Part shown: positions 26,301 through 32,992 of the stretch, piece after piece
Position numbering within the stretch: the stretch's first letter is position 1
Layout: each line of letters opens with the position of its first letter
NCBI RefSeq assembly: GCF_017355885.1
Contig: NZ_JAFEUU010000027.1
Coordinates: 1 to 37,364 of the forward strand
DNA length: 37,364 nt
Direction of reading: 5' to 3'
Source of the DNA: Sabulicella rubraurantiaca
GTDB lineage: Bacteria; Pseudomonadota; Alphaproteobacteria; Acetobacterales; Acetobacteraceae
Program-made: the position numbers and the translations under genes
Notes under the pieces: model-generated
What the model saw: only the letters and a program-made list of their open reading frames with translations
What the model was told of the DNA's origin: nothing
The model's database searches: none

Positions 26301-26687
26301 CAGCACGTCGCCCGAGCGGTCCACCCCGGGCCCCTTGCCGTACCAGATGGCGAAGACGCCGTCCTGCTTCGCGCCGGGCAGCAGCCCGACCTGCTGCGTG
26401 CCCCAGCAGGCAGTAGCGGCAAGGTCCTCGTTCAGCCCCGGCTCGAAATGGATATGCGCCTCGCGCAGCCGGTCGCGCTGCTTCCACAACTCCTTGTCGT
26501 AGCCACCGAGGGGTGAGCCGCGATAGCCGCTGATGAACCCTGCCGTGTCATATCCCTGCGCGGCATCCAGCTGCCGCCGGATCAGGGGCACGCGCACCAG
26601 CGCCTGCGTGCCCGTCAGCAGGGTTTCGCGTCCGGCCGCCTCCCACCGCTCCTCGAGCGAGGCCTCCGTTCTCTGGATGCTGCCCAT
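23361..26687 (-). CDS. indolepyruvate:ferredoxin oxidoreductase, fused-subunit type
   Basis: 1108-aa thiamine-diphosphate enzyme that oxidatively decarboxylates aryl (or branched) 2-oxo acids to acyl-CoA with ferredoxin. Order of parts: N-terminal pyrimidine-binding domain (FISGYRGSPLGGYD), the segment CPGCPHNTST near residue 420, the diphosphate-binding region HVFANMGDGTYAHSG with GGQPPDAEV, a small Cys-rich segment (VCEDCGDCSRVSNC near 625-635 and SACNQDLSCVEGFC near 655-668) that probably binds iron-sulfur, then the gamma-type domain GVGGQGVTALAQILA near 706-720. Archaeal enzymes split this into IorA and IorB; the single long chain is the usual form in aerobic proteobacteria. Divergent from an Lrp/AsnC regulator, which likely controls it. 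Confidence 0.93.
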   Translation of the reverse strand: MGSIQRTEASLEERWEAAGRETLLTGTQALVRVPLIRRQLDAAQGYDTAGFISGYRGSPLGGYDKELWKQRDRLREAHIHFEPGLNEDLAATACWGTQQVGLLPGAKQDGVFAIWYGKGPGVDRSGDVLRHANGAGTAPLGGVLALAGDDPASKSSTVTSGSEHAFADLEMPMLDPADVAEVLEYGVKAIALSRFAGTWVGMKCIAETMDATMSLVVDPAAYATTTPGEPGDVHIRLHDAPLLIEQRLRHVKLPAAQAFARLNGFDRLVQDSPSARFGIAVRGKAWSTLRQALADAGITPELARMGGLRIWKVGLAWPLDREGAIAFAHGLEEVLVVEDRRAFLESQLREALYDLPTRPRLTGKDVLSDLAELDAATVLRALAERLPEALRTERLAARVAELDALAGAEREPVTVRTPFFCPGCPHNTSTRVPEGSMALAGIGCHYLAKDMGRNSDLFTHMGGEGAPWIGQQHFTETKHVFANMGDGTYAHSGSLAIRAAVAAKANMTFKVLVNSAVAMTGGQPPDAEVTVPRIAAQAAAEGVKRIAIVGDDPERHQGDPIIPRFASFHDRADLDSVQRELREAPGVSILIYDQQCATERRRQRKRGLAAPATRRAAINPRVCEDCGDCSRVSNCIAVEPVETPWGRKRRIDQSACNQDLSCVEGFCPSFVTLEGVEPRKPAAREPAAPPPLPALPEAEAGQSWNLVLAGVGGQGVTALAQILAMAAHLEGRPVRTLDMLGLAQKGGGVYVQMRIGRVGEQVLSPRIGPGEADALIAADLIGAQGKVARPMLGRGRSRVVVSADVSPTGAFVLNPETRQNPAAMLDSLRAASREVVALPAAREVEESFGDLIFLNVFLLGAAFQRGMIPLSRDALRRAIEMNGAAVERNLAAFEAGRLAEPVGDAAPEKLEALIARHEADLVSYQSRRYAARYAGLMQRVMEAEQAVAPGSEALSREAARQLYRAMAIKDEYEVARLHADTSWIAERFEGTPRLHFHLAPPALGEGKREFGGWMLGAMRLLRRGKALRGTVLDPFGHSEERREERALRDAFIAGLEAHLARLSPANHAALVDWVREWGGIKGFGPVKRRFIEAARPRIAEAERRFLAA

Positions 26688-26728
26688 GGGTCGGTATCCC
26701 GTTCCGGCTTATGATGGGAGAATGCTCC

Positions 26729-26745
26729 GAACCCCGCCGGGGTTC
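26729..26745. promoter_or_regulatory. perfect palindrome between the oxidoreductase and lrp genes
   Basis: GAACCCCG-C-CGGGGTTC is a perfect 8-bp inverted repeat around one base, in the 107-bp divergent intergenic region. Lrp/AsnC regulators bind partly palindromic sites in their own divergent promoters, so it is a candidate operator for the adjacent regulator. No T-run follows on either strand, so it is unlikely to be a terminator. Confidence 0.5.
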
Positions 26746-26794
26746 ATGCCGTATTCTGTTGTGCAGTGCCGAAAAGACAGAAGGATCTTCTGCC

Positions 26795-27250
26795 GTGGAC
26801 GCGATTGACCGCCGCATTCTCCGCGCGCTCCATCGCGAAGCGCGGCTGACCAACGCCGAACTGGCTGAGCGCGTGGGGCTTTCCGCCTCGCCCTGCTGGC
26901 AGCGGGTAAAGCGACTGGAGCAGGCAGGGGTGATCCGTGGCTATCGCGCCGAGCTGGACCAAGCGGCGCTGGGCTTGCCCGACACGGTGTGGATCGAGGT
27001 CATGACCGAGAAGCACGATGAGGCCCAGCTGGCACGCTTCGAGGAGGCCATCGCCAACATGCCCGAAATCATCGAGGCGTGGCTGGCGACCGGGGAGTAC
27101 GACTACATCCTGAAGGCCGCCGTGGGCGGGACGGCCGGCTACGAGAAGCTGCTGCGCGAGAAGATCTACCGCCTGCCCGGCGTCCGCCACACCCGCACGG
27201 CCTTCGGACTGCGCTGCCTCAAACAGGTTTTCACCCCGGTTCCGGGGTGA
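26795..27250 (+). CDS. Lrp/AsnC-family transcriptional regulator
   Basis: 151 aa from the GTG at 26795 (VDAIDRRILRALHREARLTN), with AAGGA 9 nt upstream. Residues about 1-60 form the winged/HTH domain (AELAERVGLSASPCWQRVKR and LEQAGVIRGYRAELD), and about 65-145 the RAM ligand-binding/oligomerisation domain (EAWLATGEYDYILKAAVG). The family senses amino acids or related acids. It is divergent from the indolepyruvate oxidoreductase, typical for a local regulator of amino-acid catabolism. Its last codons (KQVFTPVPG, then TGA) lie inside the perfect stem of the terminator. Confidence 0.93.
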   Translation: MDAIDRRILRALHREARLTNAELAERVGLSASPCWQRVKRLEQAGVIRGYRAELDQAALGLPDTVWIEVMTEKHDEAQLARFEEAIANMPEIIEAWLATGEYDYILKAAVGGTAGYEKLLREKIYRLPGVRHTRTAFGLRCLKQVFTPVPG

Positions 27251-27262
27251 AAACCTGTTTTT
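27221..27262 (+). terminator. perfect 19-bp terminator overlapping the lrp stop codon
   Basis: AAACAGGTTTTCACCCCGG (27221-27239) and its exact reverse complement (27242-27260) are separated by only TT and followed by more T (27258-27262 all T). The stem includes the last nine or so codons and the stop of the regulator gene. The plus-strand T-run makes it a Rho-independent terminator for the regulator; the A-run on the left gives three T on the minus strand, so a weaker opposite activity toward the HerA-like gene's transcripts is possible. Confidence 0.85.
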
Positions 27263-27292
27263 GTGCCCTCAGGCGCCGGGCGCGGCCTCCGG

Positions 27293-27314
27293 CCGCTTGG
27301 CTTTCGCCGCGCCA
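27293..27314. repeat. GC-rich intergenic repeat, copy 1
   Basis: CCGCTTGGCTTTCGCCGCGCC lies between the lrp terminator and the end of the HerA-like gene, and nearly the same words recur at 31797-31814. A GGCCGC-TTT-GCGGCC hairpin follows some 40 bp later. Two copies only, so the repeat call is tentative. Confidence 0.3.
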
Positions 27315-27398
27315 TCGTTGCGCCTGCTGATGGGTTGGTCTGGCGGCGCCGGCCGCTTTGCGGCCAGATGGCCTGGGAGGAGGTGGATTGGGTTGCGC

Positions 27399-28859
27399 TT
27401 AGGCGCGGCCCGGTGCCGTTTCCCAGCCCAGCCCCACCACCGCTGCCACGCGCCCCTGCCCGCGCACCTCGCGCAGCACCAGCGCGTTGCGCTCCTCCAG
27501 CCAAGCGAGGAGGCGGCGGGCGCGGCCGACGGAATGCGTGCCATAGGCGCGGGCGATGGCGGCGTCGTCCGGGCAGGGCAGCCCGTCCAGCGCGGCGCGG
27601 GCCAGGAGCAGGAAGACGCCGCGCGCATCCTCGGGCAGGACTTCGGCGCGGGCCACGGCGGCCTGCCATTCCTCACCTTCCGCCGCCTCCGGCGCGATGC
27701 CGGCGCGAGCATCGGCGAGCATCCGGCGGAACTCCGGCAGGCCGGGCGGGTCCTCCACCTCACGGATCCGCAGCCGCACCAGGAAATCCTGGTAGAGCAG
27801 GCTGGCCGGACGGAACGCCTCCCCCTCTCCGTCCAACACTTGGCGCAGCGAATCCTCGCAGATACGGCGGCGCTCGGCCTCCTCATCCGCCGTGCGCTCG
27901 CGCGGCGGCGGGGGCGCGGCGGGGGCGCAGCGAGCCAGCTCGGCGAGGATGTCCGTAGGCGGCGGGCGCGGGGCACGGCGCGGCGGGGGCGCGGCTGGTT
28001 CGTCCGGCGCCGCCAGGATCAGCTCGCGCGCCTCCTCGGCAGAAGCGAGGCTGGGGGGCGGCACCAGGGCGGGGCCGGCGCTGCGCGTCGCCGTCTCCAC
28101 CGCGCCGACATGCAGGGCGATGGGCCGCCGCGACAGGGCCGGGCCGAGCGCCACGAAATGCCCGCGTCCGAGGTCGCGGAAGGATTCCGCCTGCCGCCGC
28201 TCCATGCCCAGCAGGTCGGCGGCGCGGGCCATGTCGATGTCGAGGAAGGTGCGCCCCATCATGAAGTTCGATGCCTCGGCGGCGACGTTCTTCGCCAGCT
28301 TGGCGAGGCGCTGCGTGGCGATGACGCCGGCGAGGCCGCGCTTGCGCCCGCGGCACATCAGATTGGTCATGGCGCCGAGCGAGACGCGCCGCGCCTCGTC
28401 CGACGCATCGCCGCCCATGGCGGGGGCGAAGAGCTGCGCCTCGTCCACCACCACCATCACCGGGGTCCAGGCGTCGCGGTCGGCGTCGAACAACCCGTTG
28501 AGGAAGGCGGCGGCGCAGCGCAGCTGGGCCTCGACCTCCACCCCCTCCAGGTTCAGCACCACGGAGACGCGGTGCCGTCGCACCCGATCGGCAACGCGGA
28601 CCAGCATCGCCTCGGAATGGGCGGCGGCGTCGATGACCAGATGCCCGTGCCGGTCGGCCAGGGTAACGAAGTCGCCCTCGGGGTCCACCACCACCTGCTG
28701 CACCCAGGGTGCGCTCTGCTCCATGAGGCGGCGCAGCAGGTGCGACTTGCCGGAGCCGGAATTGCCCTGGACGAGCAGGCGGGTGGACAGCAATTCCTCG
28801 AGGTCGAGCGTCACGGGGGCGCCCGCCTGCGTCCGCCCCATCTCGATGCCGATCGTCAT
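27399..28859 (-). CDS. HerA/DUF87-like ATP-binding protein
   Basis: 486 aa. The N-terminal half is a HerA-FtsK type motor ATPase: Walker A GNSGSGKS (32-39), DPEGDFVTL, Walker B VMVVVDEAQLF (Asp139-Glu140) and an arginine-rich LMCRGRKRGLAGVIATQRL region like sensor/arginine-finger segments of the family. Residues about 290-340 are a Pro/Ala-rich linker and the C-terminal half is a helical region with no family I can name (LLARAALDGLPCPDD, RARRLLAWLEERNALVLREV resembles a winged helix). HerA proteins move DNA with the nuclease NurA or act in phage defence, but neither a NurA nor another nuclease gene is adjacent, so the role is open. The ATG follows a hairpin carrying an AGG-rich loop. Confidence 0.85.
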   Translation of the reverse strand: MTIGIEMGRTQAGAPVTLDLEELLSTRLLVQGNSGSGKSHLLRRLMEQSAPWVQQVVVDPEGDFVTLADRHGHLVIDAAAHSEAMLVRVADRVRRHRVSVVLNLEGVEVEAQLRCAAAFLNGLFDADRDAWTPVMVVVDEAQLFAPAMGGDASDEARRVSLGAMTNLMCRGRKRGLAGVIATQRLAKLAKNVAAEASNFMMGRTFLDIDMARAADLLGMERRQAESFRDLGRGHFVALGPALSRRPIALHVGAVETATRSAGPALVPPPSLASAEEARELILAAPDEPAAPPPRRAPRPPPTDILAELARCAPAAPPPPRERTADEEAERRRICEDSLRQVLDGEGEAFRPASLLYQDFLVRLRIREVEDPPGLPEFRRMLADARAGIAPEAAEGEEWQAAVARAEVLPEDARGVFLLLARAALDGLPCPDDAAIARAYGTHSVGRARRLLAWLEERNALVLREVRGQGRVAAVVGLGWETAPGRA

Positions 28860-28864
28860 CCGGT

Positions 28865-28887
28865 GGTCCCGCGCCCTTCCCGGGACC
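28865..28887 (-). promoter_or_regulatory. hairpin presenting a ribosome-binding-like loop before the HerA-like gene
   Basis: GGTCCCG and CGGGACC pair perfectly around a 9-nt loop that reads GGAAGGGCG on the minus strand, 5 nt before the ATG. The loop holds the only Shine-Dalgarno-like sequence near the start. It may be a chance structure in GC-rich DNA. Confidence 0.25.
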
Positions 28888-28944
28888 AGCCCCGGGGCGG
28901 GCTCCCTACCGCCCGGAAGGCGGGGTGGCCAGCCCTCGGTCCCC

Positions 28945-29412
28945 TCACAGGCGGGATGCGGCCTCCATCACCTGCCGAGCGTGATCCGCAGGCTTCACCT
29001 TGCGCCAGATGGCGGCGATGCGCCCCTCGCGATCCACCAGGAAGGAGGAGCGCTCCATGCCCATGTATTTCCGGCCGTACATGCTCTTCTCGACCCAGGT
29101 GCCATAGGCTTCCGCCACCTGCTTCTCCGCGTCCGAGGCCAGGGGGAAGGTGAGGCTCTGCTTGGCGGCGAATTTCTCGATGGCCTTCATCGGGTCGGGG
29201 CTGATGCCGATCACCTCCAGGCCCAGCTTGCCCAGCTCGGGCAGCGCCTCCTCCATCCCCAGCGCCTGGACCGTGCAGCCCGAGGTGTCGGCCTTGGGGT
29301 AGAAATACAGCAGGTAGGGGCGGCCCTTCAGCCCCTCGCTGCTGACCGTGCGGCCGCCACTGGCGGGCAGGCTGAAGGCGGGCGCAACGTCGCCCACCGC
29401 GATTTCGGTCAT
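28945..29412 (-). CDS. bcp: thioredoxin-dependent peroxiredoxin, BCP/PrxQ type, one cysteine
   Basis: 155-aa thiol peroxidase that reduces H2O2 and organic hydroperoxides in the cytoplasm. The thioredoxin-like fold carries YFYPKADTSGCTVQALGMEE with the peroxidatic Cys46. This is the only Cys in the protein: the resolving Cys five residues on in classic BCP (GCTxxxC) is replaced, so it is a 1-Cys form that needs an external thiol. The ATG at 29412 has GGGAGAG 6 nt upstream. It lies 54 nt after the racemase-like gene and 85 nt before the HerA-like gene on the same strand, so co-transcription is possible but not certain. Confidence 0.93.
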   Translation of the reverse strand: MTEIAVGDVAPAFSLPASGGRTVSSEGLKGRPYLLYFYPKADTSGCTVQALGMEEALPELGKLGLEVIGISPDPMKAIEKFAAKQSLTFPLASDAEKQVAEAYGTWVEKSMYGRKYMGMERSSFLVDREGRIAAIWRKVKPADHARQVMEAASRL

Positions 29413-29466
29413 GTGGATCTCTCCCAAGCTCGGATGCGGAGGGAGATGCCCCTGCTCCGCCGCCCG

Positions 29467-30108
29467 TCAAGCGGCCAGGAGGCCGCGCAGCTTGCGGACG
29501 GCGCTGTCGGGGGTGGTGAAGACGGGCTTGCCCGTCGCCTCCGCCACGCGCGGCGCGACATGGGCCAGGCTGAACTGGCCGAGCGCGATGGCGTCGCAAT
29601 CGGCCAGCCGCGCCCCGGCTTCCGCCACCAGACGGTCATGCGTGGCCACATCCCCGGCATCGAGCGCGGCCAGCGCCCCTTCGGCCAGCATGGGCACCAC
29701 CTCGATGCCTTCCGGGAACTCAGGCGGCATGGAGGTCAGCGTGCCGGGGAAGGAAGCCAGCAGCCCCACCCGCCGCGCGCCGGAGGCGACGACCTCCTCG
29801 ATCATCGCCTCGTTGGGCTTCAGCACCGGCATGGGGGCTTGGGCCTTCTGCACCGCCTCGATGGGCGGGCCGAAGGCGGAGCAGGTGAAGAGGATGGCCT
29901 CCGCACCCGTGTCGGCGGCGTAGCGCGACAGGCGGAGGAAGCGCTCGGTCATCGCCGGCGTCAGTTGCCCGTCGCGCGCAAGGTCGGCGGAAAGGCTGTC
30001 ATCCAGCAGGTTCATGAGGCGCTGGCCGGGCCAGAGACGGGCGAAGGCAGCCTCCACCGGCGGCGGGGAGTGCCGCAGCGCGTGGATCAGGGCGATGCGT
30101 CGCGTCAT
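29467..30108 (-). CDS. aspartate/glutamate racemase-superfamily protein
   Basis: 213 aa, cofactor-independent racemase/decarboxylase/isomerase fold (Asp/Glu/hydantoin racemase superfamily). The first active-site Cys is seen in ILFTCSAFGPP (Cys76). The second half-site, usually LGCTG, reads LGQFSLAHV (Gln178), with no Cys there, so a two-cysteine racemisation is unlikely and a decarboxylase- or isomerase-like or other chemistry is more likely. It starts 3 nt after the stop of a small exported-protein gene and probably shares a transcript with it and the MFS transporter upstream. A role in handling an imported small acid is inference. Confidence 0.8.
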   Translation of the reverse strand: MTRRIALIHALRHSPPPVEAAFARLWPGQRLMNLLDDSLSADLARDGQLTPAMTERFLRLSRYAADTGAEAILFTCSAFGPPIEAVQKAQAPMPVLKPNEAMIEEVVASGARRVGLLASFPGTLTSMPPEFPEGIEVVPMLAEGALAALDAGDVATHDRLVAEAGARLADCDAIALGQFSLAHVAPRVAEATGKPVFTTPDSAVRKLRGLLAA

Positions 30109-30111
30109 CCC

Positions 30112-30540
30112 TCAGCCCTTGCAGCGGCGCAGCGGGAAGGGAAACTCGTTGCAGCCTTGCAGCACCACCTCGTCCTCGCCGCGCCGGACGACGCGCAGCA
30201 GGTCGGGGTTGCCGTCGCAGCCGAAGCCGGCCTCGGGCGGGGCGCGGCCGGGAATGGGGGCGAGGCGGATCTCCACCCCGTTCGGGGCCAGGGCCACCGT
30301 CTCCACCAGACGCTGCCGGAAGGCGACATCGAGCGACGAGGCGCGCATCACCACATCGGCGGTGACGATCATCGTCACGGCGCCGAAGCAGACGCTGCCT
30401 TGGGTCTCGATGGCCGGGAAGATGCCACCGGTCCAGGAGCCGAACAGGAAGCCATGCGGCGGCAGCGGCCGGTCCTGTGCGCGCGCGGACAGCAGGGCGG
30501 GCGTGGCGAGCAGGGCGGGCAGCAAGGTGCGGCGGAGCAT
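30112..30540 (-). CDS. small exported protein, unknown function
   Basis: 142 aa. The N-terminus MLRRTLLPALLATPALLSAR ending in AQ is a signal peptide. The mature part has four Cys (SVCFGAV, GFGCDGN, LQGCNEFP, LRRCKG) that may form two disulfides, and a middle region of beta-strand character. No family recognised. AGGA lies 7 nt before the ATG. It is wedged between the MFS transporter (9 nt) and the racemase-like gene (3 nt), so it belongs to that operon. Confidence 0.7.
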   Translation of the reverse strand: MLRRTLLPALLATPALLSARAQDRPLPPHGFLFGSWTGGIFPAIETQGSVCFGAVTMIVTADVVMRASSLDVAFRQRLVETVALAPNGVEIRLAPIPGRAPPEAGFGCDGNPDLLRVVRRGEDEVVLQGCNEFPFPLRRCKG

Positions 30541-30549
30541 CGGCGATTC

Positions 30550-31761
30550 CTAACCAGTCCGGCCGGTTGTAGCGGCGACGGGGGCTGCCGTCATGCCGTC
30601 CCGGACGGGGATGTGGACCAGCGCGGCGAAGGCAGCAGCGGCGATGGAGATGGACCACATCAGGTCATAGGACCCCGTCCGGTCGAAGATCACCCCGCCC
30701 AGCCAGGCCCCGGTGAAGCCGCCCACCTGATGCCCCAGGAAGACAAGGCCGAAGATGGTCGCCAGCCAGCGCGTGCCGAAGTTGCGCGCGCAAAGCGCCA
30801 CTGTGGGCGGCACGGTGGAGAGCCACAGCAGGCCCATCAGAGCGGAGAAGCCGAGCACTGTCGCCGCCGTCTTTTCCACGAACAGGAACCCGGCCATCAG
30901 CACGCCACGCCCGGCATAGATCAGCACCAGCAGCTCCCGCCGCTTCCAGCGCGAGGACAGCTCGCCCGCCGTGAGCGAGCCGACCACGTTGAACAGCCCG
31001 ATCAGCGCGATGGCGCCCGCCCCCACCGAAACGGGCAAGTGGCAGGAGGCGACGAAGCCCGGCAGGTGGACCGACAGGAAGGAGACATGGAGGCCGCAGA
31101 CATAGAAGCCGAAGAACAGGAACCAGAAGGACGGCGTCCGCAGCGCGAAGGACAGCGCCTCCTTCGCCGATTGCTCCGGCTGCGCTGCCGTGGCCGGCGC
31201 CGGCTGGTCGTTCAGCGGCAGGGCGAGCGGGATCATCAGCAGCGCCGCCCCGGCCATCAGGAACAGCGCCCCCTGCCACCCTGCCAAGCTGATGCCCAGC
31301 CCGGCCATCGGCACCACCAGGAATTGCCCGAAGGAGGAGCCCGCCGTGCCCAGCCCGACCGCCCTTCCCCGCTGCTCCTCGGGCAGGAGGCGGGTCAGCG
31401 AGGCGATGATGACGGGCATCCCGGCCGCGGAAACGGCCACCCCCATCACCAGCCCGGCGAAGAAGGTGAAGAGCCCCAGCCCCTCCGACAGCGCCATGCC
31501 GAGGATGCCCAGGGCGTAAAGGGCCGCGCCGCCCATGATGACCTTGCGGCCGCCGATCCGGTCCGCCACCTGCCCGCAGAGCGGCTGCGACACCCCGTTC
31601 AGCAGCACCTGCAGCGCGATGGCGAGGGCGAAGCCGGAGGCGGACCAGCCCAGATCCGTCGTCATCGGCGCCAGGAAGAGCCCGAAGCTCTGCCGCAGCC
31701 CCATGGCCAAGGCGGCGCAGAGCACGGCACAGGTCATCAGCAGCGTGGCGGAACGGGTCAT
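30550..31761 (-). CDS. MFS transporter
   Basis: 403-aa inner-membrane carrier with about 12 membrane helices. The first helix starts at the N-terminus (LLMTCAVLCAALAMGLRQSF), and the loop after helix 2 is GQVADRIGGRKVIMGG, the MFS G-x-x-x-D-R-x-G-R-R/K motif A. The first helix with RQSFGLFLAPM and the general pattern resemble the monocarboxylate/oxalate:formate type. The substrate is unknown; the racemase-like gene in the same run suggests a small organic acid. GAGGG lies 6 nt before the ATG. First gene of the MFS / exported protein / racemase run. Confidence 0.9.
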   Translation of the reverse strand: MTRSATLLMTCAVLCAALAMGLRQSFGLFLAPMTTDLGWSASGFALAIALQVLLNGVSQPLCGQVADRIGGRKVIMGGAALYALGILGMALSEGLGLFTFFAGLVMGVAVSAAGMPVIIASLTRLLPEEQRGRAVGLGTAGSSFGQFLVVPMAGLGISLAGWQGALFLMAGAALLMIPLALPLNDQPAPATAAQPEQSAKEALSFALRTPSFWFLFFGFYVCGLHVSFLSVHLPGFVASCHLPVSVGAGAIALIGLFNVVGSLTAGELSSRWKRRELLVLIYAGRGVLMAGFLFVEKTAATVLGFSALMGLLWLSTVPPTVALCARNFGTRWLATIFGLVFLGHQVGGFTGAWLGGVIFDRTGSYDLMWSISIAAAAFAALVHIPVRDGMTAAPVAATTGRTG

Positions 31762-31796
31762 TGCTTGCCCTCAATCGCCGGGTGCGCCGCATCCAT

Positions 31797-31859
31797 GGCG
31801 CTTGGCTTCGCCGCATTTGCGGCGGCGGCCCTTCGGCCGCCCGGCCCCATGGGCCGCGA
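31797..31859. repeat. GC-rich palindromic intergenic repeat, copy 2
   Basis: Starts GGCGCTTGGCTTCGCCGC, like 27293-27314 with a one-base indel, and contains three small hairpins in a row: GCCGCA-TT-TGCGGC (31810-31823), GGCGGCC-CTTC-GGCCGCC and GGCCC-CAT-GGGCC. It lies in the divergent region between the MFS and queA genes. Resembles REP-like elements, but with two copies this is tentative. Confidence 0.35.
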
Positions 31860-31930
31860 TGTGGAGCTTGGCGAGAGCTTCATAGGGTCAGCGTTGCACG
31901 GCGGCTCGGCGCGCGCTACGGCCCCGCGCC

Positions 31931-32992
31931 ATGCCCCTTTCCCTGCGGGATTTCGACTACGACCTGCCTGAAACGCTGATCGCCCAGGAACCGGCGCGCC
32001 CCCGCGACGCGGCGCGGATGCTGGTGGTGCGTCCCGACGCCCGGGAGGATCGCGGCGTGCTCGACCTGCCGGACTACCTGCGCCCGGGCGACGTCATGGT
32101 CGTGAACGACACCCGCGTCATCCCCGCCCGGCTGCGGGCCCGGCGCGGCGAGGCGCGGATCGAGGTGATGCTGAACCGCGCCGAGGGCGACGGAACCTGG
32201 CATGCGCTGATCCGCAACGCCCGCCGCCTGCGCGAGGGCGACACCCTTGCCATCGAGGGGTCCGAGGCGACGGCGCTTGTGGTGGAGAAGCTCGAAGGCG
32301 GCGCGGCACGGCTCGATTTCGGCGCCGATCCGGCGGCGCTGGAGCGGGCCCTGGCCGAGGCGGGGGAGATGCCCCTGCCCCCCTATATCCACCGCGACGC
32401 CCCGCGCGGCGAGGACCGGGAGGATTACCAGACGCTCTTCGCCGCCCGCCTCGGCGCCGTGGCCGCCCCCACCGCCAGCCTGCATTTCACCCCGCGCCTG
32501 CTGGATGCCCTGGCAGCCAAGGGCGTGCGCCGCGCCACCGTCACGCTGCATGTCGGCGCCGGCACCTTCCTGCCGGTGCGCGAGGAGAATCTGGACCGCC
32601 ACCGCCTTCACGCCGAATGGTGCGAATTGCCGCCCGAAGCCGCCGCCACGATCAACGAGGCGCGGCGCGAGGGCGGGCGCATCCTGTGCTGCGGCACCAC
32701 CGCTCTGCGTTTGCTGGAAACCGCCGCGCAGGGCATCAAGGACCGTACCGCCCCCATCCCGCCCTTCCAGGGGCTGACCGACATCTTCATCCGGCCCGGA
32801 TTCCGCTTCCGCGCCGCGGATCTGCTGATGACCAATTTCCACCTGCCGAAATCCACGCTGCTGATGCTGGTCAGCGCCTTTGCCGGGATGGAGCCCATGC
32901 GCGCCGCCTATGCCCACGCCATCCGCGAGGGCTATCGCTTCTTCTCCTATGGCGATGCGTCCCTGCTGTTCCGAGCCGAGGACGCGGCATGA
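31931..32992 (+). CDS. queA: S-adenosylmethionine:tRNA ribosyltransferase-isomerase
   Basis: 353-aa enzyme that transfers and rearranges the ribosyl part of SAM onto 7-aminomethyl-7-deazaguanine in tRNA, giving epoxyqueuosine. Family blocks: [20 protein letters not shown] at the start, [24 protein letters not shown], the DYQTLFA region, [11 protein letters not shown] and [11 protein letters not shown] with [17 protein letters not shown]. Length is normal. No clear ribosome binding site is present before the ATG, but the start matches the family. First gene of queA-tgt-queF; overlaps tgt by 4 nt (ATGA). Confidence 0.97.
   Translation: MPLSLRDFDYDLPETLIAQEPARPRDAARMLVVRPDAREDRGVLDLPDYLRPGDVMVVNDTRVIPARLRARRGEARIEVMLNRAEGDGTWHALIRNARRLREGDTLAIEGSEATALVVEKLEGGAARLDFGADPAALERALAEAGEMPLPPYIHRDAPRGEDREDYQTLFAARLGAVAAPTASLHFTPRLLDALAAKGVRRATVTLHVGAGTFLPVREENLDRHRLHAEWCELPPEAAATINEARREGGRILCCGTTALRLLETAAQGIKDRTAPIPPFQGLTDIFIRPGFRFRAADLLMTNFHLPKSTLLMLVSAFAGMEPMRAAYAHAIREGYRFFSYGDASLLFRAEDAA

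Noticed and set aside
23487-26516. A 1009-codon plus-strand open frame
   Set aside because: Antisense to the indolepyruvate oxidoreductase, no recognisable motif.
27892-31971. A 1359-codon plus-strand open frame
   Set aside because: Antisense to the HerA-like, bcp, racemase-like and MFS genes; composition is typical of a shadow frame.
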